DNA from: Paraburkholderia tropica
GTDB taxonomy: Bacteria > Pseudomonadota > Gammaproteobacteria > Burkholderiales > Burkholderiaceae
Direction of reading: 5' to 3'
Assembly (NCBI RefSeq): GCF_914484835.1
Contig: NZ_CAJZAR010000002.1
Location: forward strand, 117,154 to 181,153
Length of the DNA: 64,000 nt
Shown here: positions 39,845 through 48,823 of the stretch, in pieces
Layout: every line of letters starts with the position of its first letter
Numbering within the stretch: position 1 is the stretch's first letter
Position numbers and translations under genes: made by a program
Notes under the pieces: model-generated
Databases searched by the model: none
Told to the model about the DNA's origin: nothing
The model's input: the letters and a program-made list of their open reading frames with translations, nothing else

Positions 39845-41059
39845 CTACAGCGGCTTCCCGTACATATACCGGCGCGACCAGGGCAGCGTCGTCGCGCTGC
39901 GTCCGGCCTTGCGGCAGACGATCTGGTAGATCGATACGTCGTCGTGCTCGAACGCGTACGCGCAGCCGGCCAGATAGACGCGCCAGATGCGGAACTTCTC
40001 GTCGTCGACGAGCTGCTTCGCTTCCTGCGCGCGCGCCTCGAAATTGTCCGCCCAAAGTCCGAGCGTGTGCGCATAGTGACGGCGCAGGCTCTCCACGTCA
40101 ACCGCCTCCAGCCCGCCGCGCTGCGCCGCTTCGAGCGCGAGGCCGATGTGCGGCAGCTCGCCGTCGGGGAACACATAGCGGTCGATGAACTCGCCGCCGC
40201 CCAGCGCCGTCTCGCCGCTTTCCGCGTCGCTGGAGGTGATGCCGTGGTTCATGGCGACGCCGTCGTCGGCGAGCAGTTCGCGCACCTTCGTGAAGTAGCC
40301 GGGCAGATTCTTGCGCCCGACATGCTCGAACATGCCGACGCTCGTGATGCGGTCGAACTGCCCGGTGACGTCGCGATAATCCTGCATGCGGATCTCGATG
40401 CGGTCCTGCAGGCCCGCGTCCTTCACGCGCTGCGTCGCGAGATCGAACTGGTTCTGCGAAAGCGTCACGCCCACGCAGCGCGCGCCGAACTTCTGCGCGG
40501 CGCGCAGCACGAGCGCGCCCCAGCCGCAGCCGATGTCGAGCAGCGTCTGGCCCGGCTGCAACTGGATCTTGGTGAGGATGTGGTCGATCTTCTTGAGCTG
40601 CGCGGTGGCGAGATCTTCGTCGCCGTTCTCGAAGTAGGCGCAGGAATAAACCATGTTCTCGTCGAGCCACAGCTTGTAGAACTCGTTCGAGACGTCGTAG
40701 TGATACTGGATGGCCTTTTTGTCGGTCGTCTTCGAGTGCGTGAAGTAGCGGCGCACGCGCGCGAGCTTGCTGGCGCTCGTGACCGTGTTGCGGGCGAGCG
40801 AATAGCTGATGTTGATGATGTCGGCGAGCTTGCCTTCGATGTCGATCTTGCCCTTCACGTAGGCCTCGCCGAGATTGTCGAGGCTCGGTTCGAGCAGCAG
40901 CGGCAGCGCCGATGCGCTATTGACCTTCAGCGTGACCTGCGGCGCGGCGAAATTCCCGAAGTCGTACTGCTGGCCGCTCCAGAGCACGAGCCGCGCGGGC
41001 AGGTTGGCCTTGTTGCGGACTTCGTCGACCCATTGCGCGAGTTTTTTCTCCCAGAACAT
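39845..41059 (-). CDS. cfa: Cyclopropane-fatty-acyl-phospholipid synthase
   Basis: Cfa methylates unsaturated acyl chains of membrane phospholipids with S-adenosylmethionine. The 404-residue product has the SAM motif LLDIGCGWGALVLRAAQKFG near residue 173, GVTLSQNQFDLA, GMFEHVGRKNLPGYF and the C-terminal PDGELPHIG and region. I chose the ATG at 41059 (MFWEKKLAQWVDEV) because a strong Shine-Dalgarno (AGGGAGAA) precedes it; the upstream ATG at 41134 adds 25 unlikely residues. It is 200 bp downstream of pdxH. Confidence 0.95.
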   Translation of the reverse strand: MFWEKKLAQWVDEVRNKANLPARLVLWSGQQYDFGNFAAPQVTLKVNSASALPLLLEPSLDNLGEAYVKGKIDIEGKLADIINISYSLARNTVTSASKLARVRRYFTHSKTTDKKAIQYHYDVSNEFYKLWLDENMVYSCAYFENGDEDLATAQLKKIDHILTKIQLQPGQTLLDIGCGWGALVLRAAQKFGARCVGVTLSQNQFDLATQRVKDAGLQDRIEIRMQDYRDVTGQFDRITSVGMFEHVGRKNLPGYFTKVRELLADDGVAMNHGITSSDAESGETALGGGEFIDRYVFPDGELPHIGLALEAAQRGGLEAVDVESLRRHYAHTLGLWADNFEARAQEAKQLVDDEKFRIWRVYLAGCAYAFEHDDVSIYQIVCRKAGRSATTLPWSRRYMYGKPL

Positions 41060-41224
41060 GCGTTTTTCTCCCTGTCCGATGAACGATTGAAGCCCAAAGA
41101 CCAAAGCGAATTGCGATGCCAGCGATGAAGCCAAAACGGGACGGCGCGGCGGCGTCGGTCGCCGCGCCGGGGTACGGCGGATATGGCTGATACGGCGCCG
41201 CGTGGGCGGCGCGCTTGAAGCGTT

Positions 41225-41250
41225 GTAAAGCGATGTAAAGCGGTAAAGCG
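41225..41250. repeat. Three GTAAAGCG direct repeats between pdxH and cfa
   Basis: GTAAAGCG occurs at 41225-41232, 41235-41242 and 41243-41250. The set lies 10 bp after the pdxH stop and about 170-190 bp upstream of the cfa start. It may be a regulatory iteron or simple slippage. Confidence 0.5.
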
Positions 41251-41259
41251 TGTGCCGTC

Positions 41260-41901
41260 TTACGGCGCGAGACGCTCGATGCGCCAGGCGTCGGCCGCGC
41301 TGTCGCGCACATAGCGGATGCGGTCGTGCAGCCGCGACGGGCGGCCTTGCCAGAATTCGATCGCCGTCGGCACGACGCGATAGCCGCCCCAGTGCGGCGG
41401 ACGCGGCGGCTGTTCGCCGTACTGCGCGCTGATCTCGCGCTCGCGCGCTTCGAGCTGCTCGCGGCTCTCGATCACCGCGCTCTGCTCCGACGCCCAGGCG
41501 CCGATGCGCGAACCGAGCGGACGCGACTGGAAATATGCCTCGCTTTCGGCGTCGCTGGTCTTTTCGACCGCGCCTTCGATGCGCACCTGGCGTTCAAGCT
41601 CGATCCAGTGAAACAGCAGCGCCGCGTGCGGATTGGCGCCCAGTTCGCGGCCCTTGCGGCTCTCGTAGTTCGTGAAGAACACGAAGCCGCGCTCGTCCAC
41701 GCCCTTGATCAGCAGGATGCGCGCGGCGGGACGGCCCTGGGCGTCGACGGTCGCGACGGTCATGGCGTTCGGCTCGGGCAGCTTGGCGTCGAGCGCCTGG
41801 GCGAACCAGGTCTGGAACTGGCGGATGGGATCGGGATCGACGTCGGCGGCATCGAGCGAACCGAGCGAATAGTTCTTGCGGAGGTCGGCGAGGGAGGTCA
41901 T
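41260..41901 (-). CDS. pdxH: Pyridoxamine 5'-phosphate oxidase
   Basis: PdxH uses FMN to make pyridoxal 5'-phosphate from the pyridoxine and pyridoxamine phosphates. The 213-residue product has [41 protein letters not shown], the [17 protein letters not shown] stretch [16 protein letters not shown], and the C terminus [20 protein letters not shown]. Length matches the family. Divergent from tcdA, with 203 bp between starts. Confidence 0.96.
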   Translation of the reverse strand: MTSLADLRKNYSLGSLDAADVDPDPIRQFQTWFAQALDAKLPEPNAMTVATVDAQGRPAARILLIKGVDERGFVFFTNYESRKGRELGANPHAALLFHWIELERQVRIEGAVEKTSDAESEAYFQSRPLGSRIGAWASEQSAVIESREQLEAREREISAQYGEQPPRPPHWGGYRVVPTAIEFWQGRPSRLHDRIRYVRDSAADAWRIERLAP

Positions 41902-42061
41902 TTTTTATGCGGACGCTTCAGTGCGAACAAGTATATCGAAGAGGCGAAACCAGGGCCGCGAACGGCGGCTCGGCGGCCTGCCCACGGCGGCGATGAACGC
42001 GGACCGATGCGGCCGCGTCCGGCCGGGTCCGGCGCGATCAGGCAAAATACGGGTCTCGCGA

Positions 42062-42085
42062 GGACCGGGACAGCGCGCCCGGTCC
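42062..42085 (+). other. Hairpin in the tcdA leader
   Basis: GGACCGGG and CCCGGTCC pair perfectly around an 8-nt loop, ending 19 bp before the tcdA ATG. A -10-like element GCAAAATAC lies upstream at 42042-42050. The hairpin may affect translation start; no known riboswitch is recognised. Confidence 0.35.
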
Positions 42086-42104
42086 GCTTACGATTCCTAC
42101 CGCC

Positions 42105-42995
42105 ATGTCCAGTCACCCGATTACCCCTGTCGCCGGCGCCGCCGGCCCCGACGATCTTACCGCGAGCCCCGCCGCCGATGTTGCGGACCGGGCCCGCCGC
42201 TTCGGCGGCGTGGCGCGGCTTTACGGCGCACCCGCGCTCGATGCGTTCGAGCGCGCGCACGTTGCCGTGATCGGCATCGGCGGCGTGGGCTCGTGGGTGG
42301 CGGAGGCGCTCGCGCGCAGCGCCATCGGCACGCTCACGCTGATCGACCTCGACAACGTCGCCGAAAGCAACACCAACCGCCAGATCCACGCGCTCGACGG
42401 CAACTACGGCAAGCCGAAAGTCGAGGCGATGGCCGAGCGCATCAAGCTGATCGATCCGGCCTGCGACGTGCGGCTCGTCGAGGATTTCGTCGAGCCGTCG
42501 AATTTCGATGCGCTGCTGGGCGGCGGTTTCGACTACGTGGTGGACGCGATCGACAGCGTGCGCACCAAGACCGCGCTGATCGCGTGGTGCGTGGAGCATC
42601 GCGTGCCGCTGATCACCGTGGGCGGCGCGGGTGGGCAGCTGGACCCGACGCGCATCCGCATCGACGATCTCGCGCTGACGATCCAGGACCCGCTGCTGTC
42701 GAAGGTGCGCGGGCAGTTGCGCAAGCATCACGGCTTTCCGCGCGGGCCGAAGGCGCGCTTCAAGGTGAGCGCGGTCTATTCGGACGAACCGCTGATTTAT
42801 CCCGAAGCCGCTGTGTGCGATGTCGACAGCGAAGCCGAACACGTGACGACCTCGCCGGGGCATCACGGGCCGGTCGGGCTCAACTGCGCGGGGTTCGGTT
42901 CGAGCGTGTGCGTGACGGCGAGCTTTGGTTTTGCGGCAGCGGCGTATGTGCTGCGGACGCTGGCGCATCAGGCGAATGCGCGGGCGGCGGGCTGA
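42105..42995 (+). CDS. tcdA: tRNA threonylcarbamoyladenosine dehydratase
   Basis: TcdA (CsdL), an E1-like ATP-dependent enzyme, cyclises t6A to ct6A in ANN-decoding tRNAs. The 296-residue product has the nucleotide motif VIGIGGVGSWVAEALARSA near residue 55, the IDLDNVAESNTNRQIHAL motif, and the later PVGLNCAGFGSSVCVTASFG end. The first 30 residues are low-complexity. It is convergent with the HEPN-like gene, 7 bp apart. Confidence 0.94.
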   Translation: MSSHPITPVAGAAGPDDLTASPAADVADRARRFGGVARLYGAPALDAFERAHVAVIGIGGVGSWVAEALARSAIGTLTLIDLDNVAESNTNRQIHALDGNYGKPKVEAMAERIKLIDPACDVRLVEDFVEPSNFDALLGGGFDYVVDAIDSVRTKTALIAWCVEHRVPLITVGGAGGQLDPTRIRIDDLALTIQDPLLSKVRGQLRKHHGFPRGPKARFKVSAVYSDEPLIYPEAAVCDVDSEAEHVTTSPGHHGPVGLNCAGFGSSVCVTASFGFAAAAYVLRTLAHQANARAAG

Positions 42996-43002
42996 GCGGT
43001 CT

Positions 43003-43440
43003 TTACTGCCTGGCCGTTAGCGCCCGAGCAAGCGGCAGGTATTTGCGCAGGATCTCCAGCATGGCGGCGGCCTCGGCCTTCGATACGGGCGGAAACGGCG
43101 ACACATACGAGGTGCCGTTGCGCCGCTCATGAGCCTTCGTGATGAAGGCAAATTCCGCCGCGCTCACGCCCAGTGACGTGGGGACTCGCTGGATGGCGAG
43201 GTTGCGTCCGGCTTCACGCGTGCGCACCTCATACAACTCCAGCGTCGCCTGCACCAACTGGAAATACCCCTCGTAAGCCAGCGTGAAGATCTGCAAATGC
43301 CGTTCGGGGTCCAGACTTTCCGCCGTGGCGAGGTAGTCCGCGGCGTTGCGCAGGAAACCCGCGATGGCGCCGGGCGTCGGGGCGACAGCTTCGAAGGCTT
43401 TTGTCTTGATGAGATTGTCGTATTCGATGGGGCGCGTCAT
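43003..43440 (-). CDS. HEPN-like protein of an MNT/HEPN toxin-antitoxin pair
   Basis: A 145-residue, mostly helical protein (MTRPIEYDNLIKTKAFE). Helices around FLRNAADYLATAESL and AYEGYFQLVQATLELYEV, followed by HERRNGTSYV, fit the HEPN four-helix plan in which an R-X4..6-H motif forms the RNase site. Here the motif reads R-N-G-T-S-Y, with Tyr where His is expected. The start overlaps the upstream nucleotidyltransferase stop by one base (TGATG), so the genes are translationally coupled, the standard antitoxin/toxin layout. I assign HEPN by context and helix pattern; no domain search was run. It is convergent with tcdA. Confidence 0.7.
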   Translation of the reverse strand: MTRPIEYDNLIKTKAFEAVAPTPGAIAGFLRNAADYLATAESLDPERHLQIFTLAYEGYFQLVQATLELYEVRTREAGRNLAIQRVPTSLGVSAAEFAFITKAHERRNGTSYVSPFPPVSKAEAAAMLEILRKYLPLARALTARQ

Positions 43441-43997
43441 CACAGTATCGTCAGAGTCGGGCCCTGAGCGATCTGGGCCATGACTGGATCTGACTGCACG
43501 AGCGCTGCCCATTCACCCGGCTCGTACAACGAAAAGTTGATGGGGCGCAGCAAATCCTGTTCGACGGCATGCATCGCTTCGGCGACTTCGAGCAGCGGTG
43601 CGCTGCCGACGACGATCACGTCGATGTCGCTGCGCCCGCCGTCGGTTCCCTTGGCCACCGAGCCGAATACGAACGCCGATTCGATTTGTCCGGCAAACGG
43701 CGCGAGCGCTTCTTTCAGCGGCTCCACTACGGCAAACGACTTGCGCGCGATGCCGAGCAATTCGGGATACAGCACGAAGTCGGTATTCGCGCGGATGCTG
43801 CGTTGTCTGCCGCGCCGCGCCTCTTCGCGCAGCACGCCGGCCTCGACCAGACGATCCACCTGTTTCTGCGCGCTGCCGCGCCCGCTGTCCGCGAGACGCA
43901 GCAGTTCCTGGAGCGTGAAACTGCGCTCGGGCTGAAGCAGCGTGGCGCCCAGCACGCGCTGCATGCCCGGCGTGAAGAGGAAATCGGCGAGACTCAC
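43440..43997 (-). CDS. HTH-nucleotidyltransferase (MNT-type) protein, probable antitoxin and autorepressor
   Basis: A 185-residue fusion. Residues about 1-75 form a winged helix (LLRLADSGRGSAQKQVDRLVEAGVL, quoted in part as SGRGSAQKQVDRLVEAG, then a basic wing REEARRGRQRS). Residues about 100-160 form a minimal nucleotidyltransferase with FVFGSVAKGTDGGRSDIDV, the G-S and D-x-D metal-binding signature. In known MNT/HEPN pairs such enzymes AMPylate or neutralise the HEPN partner. The start is GTG at 43997, with GAGG in Shine-Dalgarno position. Four 17-bp palindromes lie directly upstream, the expected target of the winged helix. Confidence 0.82.
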   Translation of the reverse strand: MSLADFLFTPGMQRVLGATLLQPERSFTLQELLRLADSGRGSAQKQVDRLVEAGVLREEARRGRQRSIRANTDFVLYPELLGIARKSFAVVEPLKEALAPFAGQIESAFVFGSVAKGTDGGRSDIDVIVVGSAPLLEVAEAMHAVEQDLLRPINFSLYEPGEWAALVQSDPVMAQIAQGPTLTIL

Positions 43998-44002
43998 GGT
44001 GA

Positions 44003-44090
44003 ATCCTCGAAATAGGGATGACTATCCTCATTATAGGGATTTGAATGGATGAATCCTCGTTTTAAGGACGATCGTCCCTGTTTTAAGGAT
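44003..44090. promoter_or_regulatory. Four-copy operator array upstream of the MNT/HEPN pair
   Basis: Four 17-bp pseudo-palindromes with ATCC and GGAT-like ends: ATCCTCGAAATAGGGAT (44003-44019), ATCCTCATTATAGGGAT (44024-44040), ATCCTCGTTTTAAGGAC (44053-44069) and GTCCCTGTTTTAAGGAT (44074-44090). Copies 1-2 and 3-4 are each spaced 21 bp start to start, two helical turns, so dimers would line up on one face. Copy 1 contains the likely Shine-Dalgarno of the GTG start at 43997. The array is AT-rich against the surrounding GC-rich DNA. Confidence 0.8.
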
Positions 44091-44101
44091 TCATTCGCCA
44101 T

Positions 44102-44131
44102 AAAAAAACGCCACGGTCTCCCGTGGCGTTT
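44102..44131 (-). terminator. Terminator for cnoX
   Basis: AAACGCCACGG and CCGTGGCGTTT form an 11-bp stem with a 4-nt loop. On the minus strand it is followed by a T run (44108-44102), so it terminates the cnoX transcript, which ends at 44170, before it reaches the MNT/HEPN operator array. Confidence 0.85.
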
Positions 44132-44169
44132 CCTCTTTCATCGGCGTACTCAAGCGCCAGCCAGCACGC

Positions 44170-45018
44170 TCAATTCAACGTCGCGCTCAACTTGCGCCGC
44201 CATTCGCTCACCAGCTGCGGCTGATGCGCGGCCAGATCGAACACCGACAGCATCGTCTTGCGGCCGATGTCCTCGCGGAACGTCCGGTCGCGTTTCACGA
44301 TTTCCAGCAGATGCTCGAGCGCGCCCGCGTACTTGCGCCGCGCGATCAGCGCGCTCGCGAGGTCGAAACGCGCTTCCAAATCGTCCGGGTGGCTCGCCAC
44401 GCGCGCATCGAGCGCGTCGGTGGGCGGCAGGTCGGCGGCGGCGTCGAGCGCGTCGAGACGCGTCTTCAGCGCGTTGAACCGCGCGTCGATGCCCTGCGTG
44501 GTCTTGGGCGAGAGCAGATCGACTTCGTTGCGCGCCTCGTCGGCGCGGTTGTCGGCGAGCAGCAGCTCGATCAGATCCATGCGCGCGTCGTCGAAGCCGG
44601 GGTCGTAGGCGAGCGCGGCCTGGAGCGCTTCATAGGCGTCCTCGCGGCGGCCTTCCTCGATGGCCTGCTGCGCGATCTGGCGCGCGGCCTGCGCCGAATC
44701 GGGAATCAGCCGGTCGATGAACTCGCGCAACTGGCCTTCAGGCAACACGCCGATGAACTGGTCGACGGCCTGGCGGTCGGCGAACGCGACGACGTGCGGA
44801 ATGCTGCGCACCTGAAAATGCGCGGCCAGCTCCTGGTTTTCGTCGACGTTCACTTTCACGAGCCGCCACTTGCCCGCGTATTCGGCTTCGAGTTTTTCGA
44901 GCATCGGGCCGAGCGACTTGCACGGGCCGCACCACGGCGCCCAGAAGTCGACCAGCACCGGCGCGAGCGCCGACGCTTCGATCACGTCTCTTTCAAAAGT
45001 GGCCAGAGTGGTATCCAT
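44170..45018 (-). CDS. cnoX: Thioredoxin-like co-chaperone CnoX (YbbN family)
   Basis: A 282-residue protein with an N-terminal thioredoxin domain (VLVDFWAPWCGPCKSLGPML near residue 20-38) and a C-terminal TPR region (EDAYEALQAALAYDPGFDDARMDLIELLL). The family protects unfolding proteins during chlorine or heat stress and passes them to DnaK and GroEL. The active-site WCGPC has both cysteines, unlike the SxxC of E. coli CnoX, so it may keep redox activity. Downstream is its terminator; upstream is the pirin gene. Confidence 0.9.
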   Translation of the reverse strand: MDTTLATFERDVIEASALAPVLVDFWAPWCGPCKSLGPMLEKLEAEYAGKWRLVKVNVDENQELAAHFQVRSIPHVVAFADRQAVDQFIGVLPEGQLREFIDRLIPDSAQAARQIAQQAIEEGRREDAYEALQAALAYDPGFDDARMDLIELLLADNRADEARNEVDLLSPKTTQGIDARFNALKTRLDALDAAADLPPTDALDARVASHPDDLEARFDLASALIARRKYAGALEHLLEIVKRDRTFREDIGRKTMLSVFDLAAHQPQLVSEWRRKLSATLN

Positions 45019-45118
45019 TGCGTCCTCGTTGGGAATTGGCTGTCACGCGTGTAGATGGGGGCGAATCGCCGCGCTTCAACGGACTCAGTGCGCGGCTCGA
45101 TCGCGGCTCAATCGCGTC

Positions 45119-46003
<885 letters not shown>

Positions 46004-46283
46004 GGACGCTTCCTTGATGAGCCGTACGGTACGAATGAGTGGGGGCGATGCGGCGGCAGCGGGGCAAAGACGCGGCAAAAGCGCGGCGCTGCGCGCGCGG
46101 ACTGGCGCCCATTCTAACGCCCGCTCCGGCGGTGTGTCGGCAAGCGCGAAGGCCTCTGTGGGGTGTCCGTCGGGCGCGTGACGCGTGCTCCGGCGGCATC
46201 GGCACAATTTGACCGGCTGGGCGCGCGAGCGCCGCAGCCGCTAAACTTGCAGATTCGACAGAACAATAGAGGGAGCCAGAGAG

Positions 46284-47189
46284 ATGTCGCCGAAGGATTT
46301 GTTGCTGGCGCTGGTAGTGGTGCTCGCGTGGGGCGTGAATTTCGTCGTGATCAAGGTGGGTCTGCATGGCGTGCCGCCGCTGCTGCTCGGCGCGCTGCGC
46401 TTCATGCTGGCGGCGTTCCCGGCGATCCTGTTCGTGAAGCGTCCGAAACTGCCGCTGCGCTGGCTGCTCGCTTACGGCGCGACCATTTCGTTCGGCCAGT
46501 TCGCGTTCCTCTTCACGGCGATGTATGTGGGCATGCCCGCCGGGCTCGCCTCGGTCGTGCTGCAGGCGCAGGCGTTCTTCACGCTGGTGTTCGCGGCCAT
46601 GTTCCTCGGCGAGCGCTTTCGCGCGCAGAACGTCATCGGCCTCTTGATCGCGGCGGGCGGGCTCGCGCTGATCGGCCTGCAATCGACGGCGGCGGCGGGC
46701 GTGGGCGCGCAGACCATGACGGCGGCGGGTTTCATCCTCACGCTGTGCGCGGCCTGCATGTGGGCGCTCGGCAATATCGTCACGAAGAAGGTGGGCAAGG
46801 TGGATCTGGTCGGCCTCGTGGTGTGGGCGAGCCTGATTCCGCCGCTGCCGTTCCTCGTGCTTTCGTATTTCATGGAAGGGCCGCAGCGCATCGAAACCGC
46901 GCTCGAAGGCATCGGCATGACGTCGATCGGCGCGATCGTCTATCTCGCGTTCATCGCGACGATCCTCGGCTACAGCCTCTGGAGCCGCCTGCTCTCGAAG
47001 TATCCGGCCAGCCAGGTCGCGCCGTTCTCGCTGCTCGTGCCGATCGTCGGGCTCGCGGCGGCCGCGCTGCTGCTCGGCGAGCGTCTCACGGGCGCGCAGA
47101 TCGGCGGCGCCGCGCTCGTGATGGCGGGTCTTGCCGTGAACGTGTTCGGCGGCTGGGTCCGGCAGCGTCTGGTGGCGGCGCGGACGTAA
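46284..47189 (+). CDS. EamA family transporter
   Basis: A 301-residue integral membrane protein with ten hydrophobic segments arranged as two EamA (DMT) repeats: LALVVVLAWGVNFVVIKVGL at the start and ICTLCAACMWALGNIVTKK-like LTLCAACMWALGNIVTKKV at the second repeat. It resembles the O-acetylserine/cysteine exporter EamA of E. coli, but substrate assignment is uncertain. The ATG has a purine-rich leader (GAGGGAGCCAGAGAG). Divergent from pirin with 280 bp between starts. Confidence 0.88.
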   Translation: MSPKDLLLALVVVLAWGVNFVVIKVGLHGVPPLLLGALRFMLAAFPAILFVKRPKLPLRWLLAYGATISFGQFAFLFTAMYVGMPAGLASVVLQAQAFFTLVFAAMFLGERFRAQNVIGLLIAAGGLALIGLQSTAAAGVGAQTMTAAGFILTLCAACMWALGNIVTKKVGKVDLVGLVVWASLIPPLPFLVLSYFMEGPQRIETALEGIGMTSIGAIVYLAFIATILGYSLWSRLLSKYPASQVAPFSLLVPIVGLAAAALLLGERLTGAQIGGAALVMAGLAVNVFGGWVRQRLVAART

Positions 47190-47220
47190 GCCGGTCAGCG
47201 CGAGTCAGGCGTCGCAAAGA

Positions 47221-47257
47221 AAAACGCCGCGCCTCCGAAAGGAGGGCGCGGCGTTTT
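47221..47257. terminator. Bidirectional terminator EamA gene / amiC
   Basis: The arms AAAACGCCGCGCCTCC and GGAGGGCGCGGCGTTTT pair with one bulge around a GAAA loop, with A and T runs at the edges. It lies between the two convergent stops. Confidence 0.88.
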
Positions 47258-47278
47258 CACATATGGCGCTTCGATTAA

Positions 47279-48823
47279 TCAGGTCATGCGGTTTTTCGCG
47301 AGCGGCGGATTGGCCGCGAAATAGCGCTTGATGCCCTTCATGATCGCGTTGGCCATCTTGTCGCGATAGGCCTCGTCGTTGAGCTTCTGCTCTTCTTCGG
47401 GATTGCTGATGAACGCGGTTTCCACGAGGATCGACGGAATGTCGGGCGCCTTGAGCACCGCGAACCCGGCCTGCTCGACCGAGCCCTTGTGCAGCTTGTT
47501 GATCTCGCCCACCTCGTTGAGCACGAAGCCGCCGTAACGCAGCGAGTCGCGGATCTGCGCTGTGGTGGACATGTCGAACAGCGCGCGGTTCACGGCGGCG
47601 TCCGCCGTCTTCACGTTGATGCCGCCGATCTGGTCCGACGAGTTTTCCTTGTTCGCCATCCAGCGCGCGGCCGCGCTGGTCGCGCCGTGCTCGGAGAGCG
47701 CGAACACCGACGAGCCGCGCGCGGCGGGCGTGGTGAACGCATCGGCGTGAATCGACACGAACAGGTCGGCGCCCACGCGGCGCGCCTTCTGCACGCGCAC
47801 GTTCAGCGGTACGAAGAAGTCGGCGTCGCGCGTCATCATCGCGCGCATGTTGGGCTGGGCGTCGATCTTCGCGCGCAGGCGCTTGGCGATGTCGAGTGCG
47901 ATGTGCTTCTCGTAGGTGCCGCCGCCGCCGATCGCGCCGGGGTCCTCGCCGCCGTGGCCGGGGTCGATCGCGACCGTGAGCAGGCGCGTGGTGCCGCCCT
48001 TGCCGGACTTCGGCGCGGTGAAGCCGTAGTTGTCGTCGTCCTTGTCGGCATCGTCGTCGGTCTGGGCGACGACGGGCGGCTTCGGCGCGGGCTTCGGCTT
48101 GACGACGACCGCCGGCGGCACCGGCGGCACGGGACGCGGCGCGGCAGGAGCGGACGGCGCGCCGCCTTCGTTCTGCGCGTAGCGCTGGAAGAAGTCTTCG
48201 CTGTTGTCGTGGCGCGGCGTGTTCGGACCCGCGAGCGTGGACGGCGCGGGCGGCGCGTTCTGGCGCATCGCCTCGTGGGCGTCGAGCTGCTGCTGCTTGT
48301 GCTCGGTCTGCGCGAGCAGATCCATGAGCGGATCGGGCGCGACGGCCGGATACAGGTCGAACACGAGCCGGTACTTGTACGAGCCGACCGGCTGCAGCGT
48401 GAAGACCTGCGGCTTCACCGAGCCCTTCAGGTCGAACACCATGCGCACCACGTGCGGCTGATACTGCCCGACGCGCACGGCCTGGATCTGCGGGTCGTTC
48501 GGCGTGATCTTGGAGACGAGATTCTTGAGCGCGTCGTCGAGGTCGAGGCCGCTCAGATCGACCACGAGGCGGTCGGGATTCTGCAGCAGCGTCTGCGTGG
48601 TCGTCAGCGCCTGATCGGATTCGATCGTGACGCGCGTGTAGTCGCGCGCGGGCCACACGCGCACGCCCATCACCGAGGTCGCCCACGCGAGGCGCGGCGC
48701 CGCGAGGCCGAGCACCAGCGTGGACGCGCCCGCCTTCAGAATCTGCCGGCGACGCCAGTTGTGCGTGGCGGTGGCGGCGGACTCGATCGAGCGGAACGGT
48801 TTGATTAACATCTTTCTAGACAT
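47279..48823 (-). CDS. amiC: N-acetylmuramoyl-L-alanine amidase AmiC
   Basis: AmiC splits septal peptidoglycan during daughter-cell separation. The 514-residue product has a twin-arginine signal (NWRRRQILKAGASTLVLGLA), an AMIN domain that targets the septum (about residues 45-150), a Pro/Lys-rich linker, and the zinc amidase domain from about residue 280 with TVAIDPGHGGEDPGAIGGGG-like AIDPGHGGEDPG, then FVSIHADAFTTP and ILVETAFISNPEEE. The start MSRKMLIKPF at 48823 has AGGAAAG as Shine-Dalgarno and overlaps the tsaE end by 19 bp. An ATG at 48811 is an alternative. Confidence 0.94.
   Translation of the reverse strand: MSRKMLIKPFRSIESAATATHNWRRRQILKAGASTLVLGLAAPRLAWATSVMGVRVWPARDYTRVTIESDQALTTTQTLLQNPDRLVVDLSGLDLDDALKNLVSKITPNDPQIQAVRVGQYQPHVVRMVFDLKGSVKPQVFTLQPVGSYKYRLVFDLYPAVAPDPLMDLLAQTEHKQQQLDAHEAMRQNAPPAPSTLAGPNTPRHDNSEDFFQRYAQNEGGAPSAPAAPRPVPPVPPAVVVKPKPAPKPPVVAQTDDDADKDDDNYGFTAPKSGKGGTTRLLTVAIDPGHGGEDPGAIGGGGTYEKHIALDIAKRLRAKIDAQPNMRAMMTRDADFFVPLNVRVQKARRVGADLFVSIHADAFTTPAARGSSVFALSEHGATSAAARWMANKENSSDQIGGINVKTADAAVNRALFDMSTTAQIRDSLRYGGFVLNEVGEINKLHKGSVEQAGFAVLKAPDIPSILVETAFISNPEEEQKLNDEAYRDKMANAIMKGIKRYFAANPPLAKNRMT

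Noticed and set aside
43440..44031. An alternative 172-residue start for the nucleotidyltransferase region
   Set aside because: It is another frame with Arg-rich sequence. The HTH-MNT frame from GTG 43997 keeps both domains and has a Shine-Dalgarno.
44224..45054. Plus-strand frame opposite cnoX
   Set aside because: Antisense shadow; cnoX has a clear thioredoxin active site.
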